41,038 bases of DNA from SIG672 sp045580325 (GTDB lineage Bacteria > Bacillota > Clostridia > Oscillospirales > CAG-272). The notes below the pieces were generated by a model. That model saw only the letters and a program-made list of their open reading frames with translations. It did not search any database and had not been told where the DNA came from. Below are positions 31,579 through 40,011 of the stretch, in pieces; positions within the stretch are counted from its first letter, which is position 1, and every line of letters starts with the position of its first letter. Location of the stretch: assembly GCA_045580325.1 (NCBI GenBank), contig JAZNNR010000034.1:1-41038 (forward strand), read 5' to 3'. The position numbers and the translations under genes are program-made.

Positions 31579-32461
31579 TCTCCTTCGTTCTGGTTTTTTT
31601 AGATATGTACATAGTTCTGTATTTAGAATTTGCTCTGTGTTGATGATTGTTTTCGCAATACTATTTTCATACAGAATATATGCTGGCGCTGAGCTAAACG
31701 AATTTTGCCTTATGTTTGGCTGGGTCACATTTTCTGTGTTAATAACATTTACGATTGGAAATGAGACTTCCAGGTGCATCAGAAATAAAATCTCCACGGG
31801 ACACACTAAAACTCAAATATATTTTTCAGAATTGATATTAGCGAACATCGTAGTGTTGATGTATTTTGTGGTGTTCCTTATTTTTGCGATTGCTATAAAC
31901 GCCAGATTGCTTTCCCATATCCCATTGAAGCTACTGTTACAAACAGCACTTGGCTTTCTAAGCATATCACTCCTGTTTGCCAATATTTTGGTTTCGCTTG
32001 CCTGCATTATAGCTTTAAGAAACTGGTCAGTAATTGTATGTCTTGTTTTAATAATTACTTTAGCACTTACGAGCGTTGGTGTTACAGAAACACTTAAAAA
32101 CAAAGAGATTAAGAGAATGGGAGAGACAACCAACGGCAGCGTGATGATTTATACAGATGACACAAATTCAGATTATGCTGATAAACTGTTGGAAAGTGTA
32201 TTGACCTTTTATCGGGACACAAATCCATTCTGCCTAAACTCGTCTTATAATAAGATACTGTTTCCTTTCTTATTAAACGATAAAGCTTTGGAAAAAGCAA
32301 AGGAAGCAACTGCTGATACGATTGGGAATGACTTTCTAAGAAGAGAAGTATCCGAAACAGAGCAAGCGTTTCTAAATGAGGCTCCGTATATTGTCTTGTC
32401 CCCAATCCCATTTTTCGTAATATTAGGATGGGCTGTTTTTCGGAAGAAATCCTTTCAATAA
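31571..32461 (+). CDS. ABC-2-type permease, first of two
   Basis: A 296-residue membrane protein with about six helices; the start at 31571 follows GGAGGTGATAAAA. NETSRCIRNKISTGHTKTQIYFSE is the short cytoplasmic coupling motif of the LanE/LanG group (compare IRNKISTGHTK with FRNKIISGHTK in the next gene). A large external loop (about 185-275) lies between helices 5 and 6. It probably pairs with the second permease as a heterodimer. Confidence 0.88.
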   Translation: MRNLLRSGFFRYVHSSVFRICSVLMIVFAILFSYRIYAGAELNEFCLMFGWVTFSVLITFTIGNETSRCIRNKISTGHTKTQIYFSELILANIVVLMYFVVFLIFAIAINARLLSHIPLKLLLQTALGFLSISLLFANILVSLACIIALRNWSVIVCLVLIITLALTSVGVTETLKNKEIKRMGETTNGSVMIYTDDTNSDYADKLLESVLTFYRDTNPFCLNSSYNKILFPFLLNDKALEKAKEATADTIGNDFLRREVSETEQAFLNEAPYIVLSPIPFFVILGWAVFRKKSFQ

Positions 32462-32471
32462 GGAGATGGAT

Positions 32472-33317
32472 ATGAGCAGATTATTGTATTCTGGCTTTAG
32501 AAGATATTTCAAGAGTCATTTATTTTGGTTTGCACTTGCCGGATCGATTGTTCTCGGTGTCCTTTCTGGAGTAAGTGTTAAAGAACACTATGTCCTTGAT
32601 GATTGGCAAATAATTTTCGGTTTCTTGATGTATTCTGTTCTTTTGTCACTAATGATTGGGCGAGAGTTTGGTGATGGAGCGTTCCGCAATAAGATCATAT
32701 CGGGACACACGAAAGGAAACATATTTGTTAGTGAATATATTGTTGCACTAACAATCTGCTTAATTCTATGTGCTATTACCGCTGGTGTTTTTGCACTATT
32801 TAATCTATCACTGTTCGAGCTGATTTCAATGGAATTGATTGCAAAATCCATTGTCGGTTTCGTTCTTTTCATCATTAGCTTTATAACAATCACGGTAAGT
32901 CTTTGTATGCTGACAGCACACAGAGTTGTTATGGTGATAGTTGCGATTCTGCTTGTTGTTAGTTCGTGTATAGTTTCATACACGATTGATGATAAATTGG
33001 ATGCGCCCGAGTTTGTTCAACAAGTTCAGATAGTTGACGGCGATTTGGCGATGGAGAATACAATGGTAAAAAACCCGGGATATGTAGATAGCCCGTTGAG
33101 AGAGCAATATACTACTATTGTACGTATGATACCATATGGCCAAATAATTCATTACATGAAGATGGCTGAGCCATTATTCGATCCCCAAAATGTATCCTTA
33201 GTTATGAGTGACGAATATGCTGCCACCTTGAATGTTATGCCATTATATTCTGTTGGAACGATTTTGATGTTTTACGCCATTGGTTTTTGGGGATTCAAGA
33301 GAAAACCGATTAGATAA
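32472..33317 (+). CDS. ABC-2-type permease, second of two
   Basis: A 281-residue membrane protein, paralogous to the preceding permease (REFGDGAFRNKIISGHTKGNIFVSEY). The start at 32472 is 6 nt after AAGGAG; an ATG at 32466 overlaps that RBS. Six helices with an external loop between the last two. Together with the ATPase and first permease it forms a LanFEG-like exporter. Confidence 0.88.
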   Translation: MSRLLYSGFRRYFKSHLFWFALAGSIVLGVLSGVSVKEHYVLDDWQIIFGFLMYSVLLSLMIGREFGDGAFRNKIISGHTKGNIFVSEYIVALTICLILCAITAGVFALFNLSLFELISMELIAKSIVGFVLFIISFITITVSLCMLTAHRVVMVIVAILLVVSSCIVSYTIDDKLDAPEFVQQVQIVDGDLAMENTMVKNPGYVDSPLREQYTTIVRMIPYGQIIHYMKMAEPLFDPQNVSLVMSDEYAATLNVMPLYSVGTILMFYAIGFWGFKRKPIR

Positions 33318-33332
33318 ATAGGAGGTGGAAAG

Positions 33333-34235
33333 ATGCTGCCATGGGTGCTTTGTGGTGTACTCATTATAGCCATATTTGTACTTATTGTAAAAATTCGGAT
33401 AATGCAAATAAGTATGGACGAGATATGTTCTTGCGTTGCGAAGCATCTTTCTTCTGATACAAATCAGTTAATCACTATTTCGTCACGAGATAAGCATGTA
33501 CGACGCTTCGCAAGTGAAATTGCACGGCAGCTTGCCGAATTGCGCCGTCATCATCGGCAGTATGTTCACGGAGATCGTGAGTTAAAGGAAGCAGTAACAA
33601 ATATTTCGCACGACTTGAGAACACCCCTTACCGCAATCAGTGGTTATCTTGATCTGCTTGAACGAGAAGAAAAGAGTGAAAATGTTCAGCGTTATCTTTC
33701 TCAAATCCGAAACAGAACCGAGGTTTTGAAGAATTTGACCGAAGAACTGTTCCGGTATAGCGTGGTTACATCCTCACAGGAGCTAAAGCCGGAACGCATG
33801 GATGTTGTCCGGGCATTGGAGGAAAGTCTGCTATCTTTCTATGCGGTCATGCAAGAGAAAGGCATCCAACCGGAAATAGACCTACCGGAGGAACCTGTTT
33901 TCCGTGAACTGGATGCAGGTGCAGTCAATCGTATCTTCTCTAATATCATCAGCAATGCGCTAAAATACTCTGACGGCGATCTGTCCGTAGTTATGGATAA
34001 GAATGGCTGCGTTACATTCAGCAATACTGCGCACAACCTAAACGCTGTAACTGTCGGCAGATTATTTGACCGATTCTATACAGTAGAAGCCAGTCGTAAT
34101 TCAACGGGTCTGGGATTGTCCATCGCCAGGCTGCTGGTCGAGCGCATGGGTGGCAGGATATCTGCACAGTGCCAAAATGAGCGATTGTATATAACTATTG
34201 ATTTTTTTTGTAATTGGATAGCGGCAGAATACTAA
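33333..34235 (+). CDS. Sensor histidine kinase with minimal sensor
   Basis: A 300-residue kinase. One clear N-terminal membrane helix (about 2-22) is followed directly by cytoplasmic helices, with no external sensing domain. H-box NISHDLRTPLTAI (His93), N-box RIFSNIISNALKYSDG, and G-box STGLGLSIARLL are all present. Such kinases sense through a partner transporter, or in the membrane plane, and here the partner would be the adjacent ABC exporter. The gene order with the kinase last resembles VanS/CprK-type loci. RBS GGAGGTGG. Confidence 0.92.
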   Translation: MLPWVLCGVLIIAIFVLIVKIRIMQISMDEICSCVAKHLSSDTNQLITISSRDKHVRRFASEIARQLAELRRHHRQYVHGDRELKEAVTNISHDLRTPLTAISGYLDLLEREEKSENVQRYLSQIRNRTEVLKNLTEELFRYSVVTSSQELKPERMDVVRALEESLLSFYAVMQEKGIQPEIDLPEEPVFRELDAGAVNRIFSNIISNALKYSDGDLSVVMDKNGCVTFSNTAHNLNAVTVGRLFDRFYTVEASRNSTGLGLSIARLLVERMGGRISAQCQNERLYITIDFFCNWIAAEY

Positions 34236-34253
34236 AATTGGGAGAAAAATAAG

Positions 34254-34868
34254 ATGATGTTCAAATGGATATTCTTCGATGTTGGCTCAACGCTCGTCGA
34301 TGAAACCGAAGCATATGATCACAGAGTGCGAGAAATGATTGCCGGTACGAGCATCACTTTCAAGGAATTTGATGATGTCCGTATTGCTCTCGCCAAGCAA
34401 GGACTTGATGGCAATTCTGCCGCCATCAAATACTTTGATTTGACGAAAACCCCGTGGCACTCGGAAGATGAAGTTCCGTATTCAGATGCACATGGCACAT
34501 TGGCAGCTCTCATTGACAAGGGATATAAGCTCGGCATTATCGCAAACCAAAAACTCGGAACAGAAAAACGCTTGGAGTCTTGGGGCTTGCGTCAATACTT
34601 CGATGTAATTGCAGCATCCGCAGAGATTGGATACGCCAAGCCCGATAAGGAAATCTTTGAAAAGGCTTTTGAGTTAGCAAACTGCACCGCAGCGGAAAGC
34701 ATTATGGTCGGTGATCGACTCGATAACGATATTATCCCTGCCAAAGCGATTGGAATGAAAACTGTTTGGGCTAAAAACGGTCTTGCACAGTATCAAGGTG
34801 CGGAGCTTGGTGAGGGTGTTGCAGATTATCAAATCGGTTCGTTATCTGAATTACTCAGCATTTTATAA
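34254..34868 (+). CDS. HAD-superfamily hydrolase
   Basis: A 204-residue phosphatase-like protein: FFDVGSTL (Asp9 nucleophile in DxGST form), motif II IIANQ, motif III Lys in GYAKPDKEIF, motif IV GDRLDNDI. The residue usually acting as acid/base (the second Asp of DxD) is Gly, as in DxGST subgroups that still bind phosphate. The gene follows the kinase by 18 bp with TTGGGAGAAAAATAAG, a version of the recurrent cassette junction, so it may be a separate cassette. Substrate unknown. Confidence 0.85.
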   Translation: MMFKWIFFDVGSTLVDETEAYDHRVREMIAGTSITFKEFDDVRIALAKQGLDGNSAAIKYFDLTKTPWHSEDEVPYSDAHGTLAALIDKGYKLGIIANQKLGTEKRLESWGLRQYFDVIAASAEIGYAKPDKEIFEKAFELANCTAAESIMVGDRLDNDIIPAKAIGMKTVWAKNGLAQYQGAELGEGVADYQIGSLSELLSIL

Positions 34869-34901
34869 ATATGAAAAATCAAGTACAAGGACGGTGAGAA
34901 C

Positions 34902-35045
34902 ATGAAGTACAAAATTGCGATCTGCGACGATTCCGATGCAGACAGACAATATGTTTTGAATATGGTTCACGCTTGGGCGGCGTCTGCCGGTCATGTGGTA
35001 CATACTGATACCTTTACTTCTGCAGAGAACTTCCTGTTCCACTAA
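34902..35045 (+). pseudogene. N-terminal stub of a LytTR-type response regulator
   Basis: A 47-residue frame starting MKYKIAICDDSDADRQYVLN, with the acidic pair typical of receiver domains of AgrA/LytTR-type regulators, and ending TFTSAENFLFH then TAA. The phospho-acceptor Asp and the whole DNA-binding half are missing. No further fragment is visible before the terminator at 35074. It is the remnant of a longer gene cut at about codon 47. Confidence 0.75.
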
Positions 35046-35073
35046 CTGAATATAAACCACTTGGTTAACATCT

Positions 35074-35110
35074 CGCCTGTGCTGTGCTTCTTGCAGTACA
35101 GGCGTTTTTA
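35074..35110 (+). terminator. Terminator after the HAD gene and regulator stub
   Basis: CGCCTGT/ACAGGCG with an inner CTG/CAG, followed by TTTTTA, ends the upstream transcription unit before the HTH-TPR promoter. Confidence 0.88.
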
Positions 35111-35150
35111 GAACTCGCAGTAATGGTAAAAAAATATTTCAACCAAATTT

Positions 35151-35191
35151 ACCACTGGTATGTTCATTTAGACATACTTCCGTGGTATAAT
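35151..35191 (+). promoter_or_regulatory. Promoter with overlapping palindrome for the HTH-TPR/ABC operon
   Basis: TATAAT at 35186-35191 with TTCATT 17 bp upstream (35163-35168). ACCAC-TG-GTATGT and ACATAC-TTCC-GTGGT (35151-35185) form an inverted repeat across the -35 and spacer. A protein bound there would block the polymerase. The XRE protein of the same operon is the likely ligand. Confidence 0.6.
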
Positions 35192-35220
35192 ATAGTCACC
35201 AAAGGCAAGGAGGGTAAATA

Positions 35221-36327
35221 ATGAGAGTAAAACTTTCTGAAAATATCAAGAGGTTCCGAAAGGAAAGAAAGATGACACAGGAGCAGCTTGCAGAAGCAAT
35301 GGGCGTTAGTGTCAGCGCCGTCTATAAATGGGAGTCAAATCAATCTACACCGGAGATCAATCTGATTCTTGAAATGGCAGACTTGTTTAACACTTCTACG
35401 GATGTTCTTCTCGGATATGAGTGGAGGAATAACAATGCGGCATCTGCCCTTGACAGGATCACAGCATTAACAAGGGAAAAGGAGTATGATGAAGCGACTA
35501 CGGAAGCAGAAAAAGCTTTGAAAAGCTATCCGAACAATTTTGACATCGTGTACCAAAGTGCTTTGCTTTATTTGGAATTAGGTGAGGATTCTGAACATCG
35601 GGAATTGAACAATCGAGCAATCGAGCTGCTGAATCATGCTTGCGAGCTGATTGCTCAAAATAAAGATGAAGCAGTCAGCGAAATTTCCATCAGAACTCAA
35701 ATGGCAAAGGCTCATTTGCTACTGCATAATACAGAAGCCGCACTACGAATTTTGAAGAAATACAATGTGTGCGGTGTCAACAACGCCATGATTGGCATGG
35801 TGCTTGGTGATTATCTCCACGATGCTGATGAAGCAGTGAAATACTTGGGTAAGGCATTTGCTGCGTTTGCAGATGATGTCAATTTCATTATGGTTGGTTA
35901 TGCTAATGTGTTTTTCCAACGTAAAAATTATGATGCCGCTATTGACTGTTTCCTGTGGTTGCGAACCGTTCTGAGGGGTATTCAGCCGCAATCAGAATTG
36001 ACATGGTTCGATAAGTACGATTGTGTCCTCCTTGAAACGATTGCAGAGTGCTATTGCTTCAAAGGCGAATTTGAAAATGCCCGGAGTTATCTCAAAGAAG
36101 CTGTATCCAAGGCTGTGCGATATGATCTTGCCGCACTGGGAGAAATCTCCGATATGAAGTTTTTTACCACACTAAACATAGAGAAACAACCTAACTATGA
36201 CTTGTATGGCAAAACAGCAATGGATTGTCTGACACGCAGGATGCAGCCAGAAGATGATGGTGTTCCACAGCTCTGGCAGTTGTGGCTTGAAGTGAAGCAG
36301 GAGGTATTAGCAAATGAAGCAGTATAA
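35221..36327 (+). CDS. HTH-TPR transcriptional regulator
   Basis: A 368-residue protein. Residues 5-62 are an XRE helix-turn-helix (IKRFRKERKMTQEQLAEAMG ... AVYKWESNQSTPEINL). About 75-340 are tetratricopeptide-like repeats (EYDEATTEAEKALKSYPNN; AFADDVNFIMVGYANVFFQ; CFKGEFENARSYLKEAV). This is the layout of RRNPP-like sensors, which bind a peptide in the TPR bowl, but no candidate peptide gene is seen next to it. The following ABC exporter overlaps by 14 bp, so the regulator probably controls it. RBS AAGGAGG. Confidence 0.85.
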   Translation: MRVKLSENIKRFRKERKMTQEQLAEAMGVSVSAVYKWESNQSTPEINLILEMADLFNTSTDVLLGYEWRNNNAASALDRITALTREKEYDEATTEAEKALKSYPNNFDIVYQSALLYLELGEDSEHRELNNRAIELLNHACELIAQNKDEAVSEISIRTQMAKAHLLLHNTEAALRILKKYNVCGVNNAMIGMVLGDYLHDADEAVKYLGKAFAAFADDVNFIMVGYANVFFQRKNYDAAIDCFLWLRTVLRGIQPQSELTWFDKYDCVLLETIAECYCFKGEFENARSYLKEAVSKAVRYDLAALGEISDMKFFTTLNIEKQPNYDLYGKTAMDCLTRRMQPEDDGVPQLWQLWLEVKQEVLANEAV

Positions 36328-37918
36328 AACGCTAATCAAGAAGAATTTTGGCAGCATAGCCGGGGTTGCTTTGCTTAACATTCTTATGTCTTTTGCAATG
36401 GTGTTTGCAGGCTACTCACTTTCTTTCTTGTACACCGCTTATGAGTACGAAGGTGATAAAGTAAAGGCACTGCTTTATACCTTTGCAATCGTTGTACTTA
36501 TCTGGCTGTTCGCCATGCTTATGTATTATATTTCTTTGCTGGCAAAATCGAAAATTCAGCAAAAGCTCAAAAACGAGCTGCGCTGCATGGTCGGTAATAA
36601 GATCGGCTCATTACCTTATTCTGATTTTGTGGATAAGGACAGCGGACACTATGTTTCTTGGCTGACCAATGATGTAAACGAAATTTACAGCCAATCCTTT
36701 TCATCGCTATTCTCTGGAATTGAGAATCTGGCAACAGCAATCTTCTCGCTGGGTGCGCTGTGTCTGCTTAGTCCATACATCGGTCTTGCCGCAATCGTCC
36801 TGTTGGTGATTATTTCTGTTCTTCCACAGTTAACCAACAAACGGCTCCAAAAGGCAAATGCTGAAAGATCTGAAGCCTTAGAGGTCAGTACCGAAAGCTA
36901 CAAGGATGTGGTCATGGGTGGTTCGATCTTCTTCTTGACCAATCTTCGCAATCGAATTTGTGAGCGTATTGTGGCTGCATCCGAAAGAGCCGAACAGGTA
37001 TGCTACCGATTTAATAAAACCAATGTGACGGTGCAGATTCTGATTTCAACGGTGAGCATGGTCGGGCAGGTCATTCTTCTTCTCGTTACTTTGTTGGCTG
37101 CTGTGATCGGTGCGACACCTGCAGGTGCGGCTCTGTCCGTCGGTAATCTTGCCGGCAGTTTCTTCAATGGCGCAGGAGAACTGGTGCAGTGCTTTATGAC
37201 TGTAAAGGCATCCAAACCCTTGTGGGAAAAGTTCGATGATAACAATGCGGATACCACCGAAAGCAAAGACATAGTTTCCTCCATTCCCGAAATCAAACTC
37301 GAAAATGTATCATTCCTGTATGGTGATCGCCCTGTGCTGAAAAACAAGAATTTCACTTTCAGCGCAAATGGTAAATATGCCATTATGGGTGAAAGCGGCA
37401 GCGGCAAAACAACGCTGACTAAAATTATCTTGGGATTGCTCCCCGGCTATACGGGTAATGTTTGGTATGGCGAGCAGGAGCAAAAGGAAATCAACACGGA
37501 AGATTTGTATAACAGTGTTGCTTATGTAGATCAGCAAGTGTATCTGTTCCAGGATACACTCCGCTTCAATATCACGCTGGGTATGCCTTATACAGACGAG
37601 GAAATTATGACAGTTATCCGTAAATGCTGTTTGGAAGATTATGTTCGTTCCTTGCCGGAGGGACTGGATACAGTCATCATGGAGAACGGCAAAAACCTTT
37701 CCGGTGGTCAGCGTCAGCGCATTGCTTTGGCTCGTGCCTTGATACGAAAAGTACAGTACATCATTCTTGATGAGGGCACTTCCGCATTGGATGAAGCAAA
37801 CGCTTTGGACATTGAAAATAATCTGCTGTCCACGCAGGATATGGGTGTTATCATTATTACGCACAATTTGAGAGATTCTGTTAGGGAGAAACTAAATCGT
37901 GTTTATTCCCTTACTTAA
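36314..37918 (+). CDS. ABC exporter, fused permease and ATPase
   Basis: A 534-residue half-transporter. Six membrane helices occupy residues 1-300. The ATPase (about 330-530) has Walker A GESGSGKTTL, Q-loop YVDQQVYLFQD, signature LSGGQRQR, Walker B YIILDEGTSALD and H-loop ITHN. It works as a homodimer or with another half. It is co-transcribed with the HTH-TPR gene, a pairing seen for drug or peptide exporters in Firmicutes. Position 500 is Gly (LDEGTSALD) where most have Pro or Ala, which is common in exporters. Substrate unknown. Confidence 0.92.
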   Translation: MKQYKTLIKKNFGSIAGVALLNILMSFAMVFAGYSLSFLYTAYEYEGDKVKALLYTFAIVVLIWLFAMLMYYISLLAKSKIQQKLKNELRCMVGNKIGSLPYSDFVDKDSGHYVSWLTNDVNEIYSQSFSSLFSGIENLATAIFSLGALCLLSPYIGLAAIVLLVIISVLPQLTNKRLQKANAERSEALEVSTESYKDVVMGGSIFFLTNLRNRICERIVAASERAEQVCYRFNKTNVTVQILISTVSMVGQVILLLVTLLAAVIGATPAGAALSVGNLAGSFFNGAGELVQCFMTVKASKPLWEKFDDNNADTTESKDIVSSIPEIKLENVSFLYGDRPVLKNKNFTFSANGKYAIMGESGSGKTTLTKIILGLLPGYTGNVWYGEQEQKEINTEDLYNSVAYVDQQVYLFQDTLRFNITLGMPYTDEEIMTVIRKCCLEDYVRSLPEGLDTVIMENGKNLSGGQRQRIALARALIRKVQYIILDEGTSALDEANALDIENNLLSTQDMGVIIITHNLRDSVREKLNRVYSLT

Positions 37919-38161
37919 TAATAGTTTCTTTTTCTAAATAAGGTTTGAGCACGCCCAGGCATATCATTATACTGAATAAAGAACGAGAGATAGCGAAACA
38001 TACTTGGCAAGCAATGCACGGCGGTACCCACTCGTGCAAAATTTATAAGCCCCTGCCGAAGCAGGAGCTTATAAATCGCTTGTCTGGGAAACATCCCCGA
38101 ACCCCTTTAACACAGACTTCATCTGTGGCTACGCATCGTTCCGACGCTAAATTGAGCACGA
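37919..38161. other. Intergenic region with large hairpin, candidate transfer-origin DNA
   Basis: About 240 bp between the exporter and the relaxase with no convincing gene. TTTATAAGC at 38042-38050 and GCTTATAAA at 38067-38075 flank CCTGC-CGAA-GCAGG, giving a 34-bp near-perfect hairpin. CACAGA/TCTGTG (about 38111-38127) and further short repeats such as GCACG/CGTGC (near 38020) surround it. It borders the relaxase gene, where an oriT or its terminator would be expected. No known nic sequence is recognised. Confidence 0.4.
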
Positions 38162-38184
38162 TCATTCACGACCGTGCTCTTTTT
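38154..38184 (+). terminator. Terminator facing the relaxase 3' end
   Basis: GAGCACG/CGTGCTC with TTTTT on the plus strand. It overlaps the relaxase stop codon (38162-38164) and shields that gene from rightward cargo transcription. Confidence 0.8.
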
Positions 38185-39535
38185 CTTTGCGCTTCTCTCG
38201 TTCCTCAAGATCACGCAATTCTTCGTAATTTGCCTTATGAACGGTAAGGTCTCTCAGCTCATCACGAACTTTTTTGAGTTCGGCATACGCTTCCTTTTTC
38301 GCAGTTAGCAGGTCGGCAAATTCTACTTGCAGGCTCTTGACGGTAGGGAGCTTCTTCACTCCCATTTCATCAAAAGCCTTTTTCGCAGCTTTGTGGATGA
38401 TGATGTCTGCCTCGTGTTCCTCCAAAAACTTTTTAGAATAACCGGACTTGCGGTAGGCAACATACACATCCCTGGTTTTTGAATAATTGACGATATGCGT
38501 CTTTAAGACATTGATCTCGGCAATGCGATTTTGAGCTTCTGTGATTTTCGCAGAAAGCTCCTTTTCCTTTGCCGACAGTTCCGCCTTGCGGTCGGCCATC
38601 GCCTCATAGCTGAAGCCATGCTCATCCATATAGAGCTTAGTTTTTGCCATGCGCTTTAGGTTCTCAACAGTAGCCCAGCGACGATAACCCTCACCCATAC
38701 CTTCGGCGAGTTTGGCTTGAATGTCGATGATAGTTTGTGGCCTGTGAGCTTCCCACACTTTCCTGTATTTCTTCGGTTGGTGAGTTCTCTGACCTTTAAT
38801 TATGGCGCGGATCGTGGCTTCGTCATATGCTTCTCCCAAAGAGTGCATACGGATTTTCTGCTTAAATCCGTCATGGTCAAAAGCGATGTATTTTCCTCGA
38901 CTTGCTCGATATCCTGCTTCTTCAAGTAGAGAGATGAACGCATCAAAGTCGTGAGGCTTTTGCTCCAATGCTTCATCAATAGCCATTCGCAGACAATCGC
39001 GGTGGGAGGGTTTTCCTTGAAATCCGTGCCATCGACTATAAGAGCAGCCGCCCTTTTGCGGATTGCTAATAACAGAAAGTTGATGCTCCGTGCAAATCAA
39101 ATCGCTCAACCTTGCTACTGCTTTTCCCGAACGAAGGAAGTCTCTGAATTTTCGTTTGCAATCAAGCGTGGTGGAGTTCCAAATGATATGGTTATGAATG
39201 TGAGCCTTGTCTGTATGAGTGCATACGATGAAGGCGTGTTTGCCTTTGAGAAAGCGGGATGCGAAATCATAACCGATCTGATTTGCTTCTTCCGGAGAGA
39301 CTTCGCCGGGTTTGAAAGATTGGCGAACTTGATATGCGATTACATCATTCATTTCTTCTTTTCCTGTAATATGCTTGTACTGTCTTTTCGCAAAAGCAAA
39401 CTCTGCATCAACAGTTCGGTAGTCACAGGCATAGCAAGAGATCAATTCACCGTTATTGGTTTTATCGGGGTTAATGGCATATCCGGTTCGATCTGTAATA
39501 CACTGAGCGATGGTTTTTCCTTTGTTGATGTGCAT
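38162..39535 (-). CDS. MOB-P-type relaxase
   Basis: A 457-residue relaxase. Motif III is clear as HTDKAHIHNHIIWNS (about 107-121, three histidines for the metal). The N-terminal INKGKTIAQCITDRTGYAINP with the later YACDYRT fits this group, and the catalytic Tyr is expected there. The C-terminal 170 residues are coiled coil. It would nick the element at oriT and lead the strand into a recipient. Homologues start eight residues earlier with MATTR; here that codon is ATA at 39557-39559, after an excellent GAAGGAGG, so the true start is uncertain. A terminator separates it from the CD1845-type gene. Confidence 0.9.
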   Translation of the reverse strand: MHINKGKTIAQCITDRTGYAINPDKTNNGELISCYACDYRTVDAEFAFAKRQYKHITGKEEMNDVIAYQVRQSFKPGEVSPEEANQIGYDFASRFLKGKHAFIVCTHTDKAHIHNHIIWNSTTLDCKRKFRDFLRSGKAVARLSDLICTEHQLSVISNPQKGGCSYSRWHGFQGKPSHRDCLRMAIDEALEQKPHDFDAFISLLEEAGYRASRGKYIAFDHDGFKQKIRMHSLGEAYDEATIRAIIKGQRTHQPKKYRKVWEAHRPQTIIDIQAKLAEGMGEGYRRWATVENLKRMAKTKLYMDEHGFSYEAMADRKAELSAKEKELSAKITEAQNRIAEINVLKTHIVNYSKTRDVYVAYRKSGYSKKFLEEHEADIIIHKAAKKAFDEMGVKKLPTVKSLQVEFADLLTAKKEAYAELKKVRDELRDLTVHKANYEELRDLEEREKRKEKEHGRE

Positions 39536-39581
39536 TGGAATAATGCGTGTTGTTGCTATGGTCGTTCACCTCCTTCTATGT

Positions 39582-39613
39582 AAAAGACGGACGCAACCGA
39601 AGCTGCGCCCGTC
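39582..39613 (-). terminator. Terminator-like hairpin just upstream of the relaxase gene
   Basis: On the minus strand GACGGGCGCA pairs with TGCGTCCGTC and TTTT follows. It lies between the CD1845-type gene and the relaxase RBS, so relaxase synthesis depends on read-through or on a promoter in the remaining 20 bp. Confidence 0.7.
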
Positions 39614-39650
39614 TCATTTTTAATTCTGCCCAAGTTGGACAGAATTTCTT

Positions 39651-39941
39651 TTATCCGTAAATAGCATCCTGGATGAAGTAGCGGAATCTCTGCATCTGAC
39701 CGATCATCCACGCAGCAGCCATCGGCAATCCGACAGGGCTGACAAGGAACGCAATTACCAAAACGATGATGCCGTTGGTAACGCTGACGAGCAGAAGAAC
39801 CGCGAGGCCAAGGATGCCGAGGATTGTGCTCACAATGCCAAGCGCCCAAGCAGACATTCGGAGGGCCAGAGCGCACAGCCAAATGAATCCTGCAAGGACT
39901 GCGATAATGGGAGCGAATAATACTTTCAAAATGAACTTCAT
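39651..39941 (-). CDS. CD1845-type membrane protein of conjugative elements
   Basis: A 96-residue protein with three hydrophobic segments (about 6-26, 31-51, 56-78). The FIWLCALALRMSAWALG and VTNGIIVLVIAFLVSPVGLP parts match the small CD1845-type protein that recurs beside relaxases in Tn1549/CTn elements. RBS AGGAGGGCTAAG-like. The overlapping minus-strand frame 39556-39882 is not used. Confidence 0.82.
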   Translation of the reverse strand: MKFILKVLFAPIIAVLAGFIWLCALALRMSAWALGIVSTILGILGLAVLLLVSVTNGIIVLVIAFLVSPVGLPMAAAWMIGQMQRFRYFIQDAIYG

Positions 39942-40011
39942 AACTTAGCCCTCCTTTTCTGTCTTAATTGTACTGTAGGTTGGAAGTTCAAACAAGGATG
40001 CCGCTTTTGCG

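Noticed and set aside
37945..38247. 100-codon plus-strand frame between exporter and relaxase
   Set aside because: Runs through the large hairpin and into the antisense of the relaxase, with no RBS or domain character.
39556..39882. 108-codon minus-strand frame overlapping the CD1845-type gene
   Set aside because: The overlapping frame 39651-39941 has the RBS, three membrane helices and a recognised family; this one does not.
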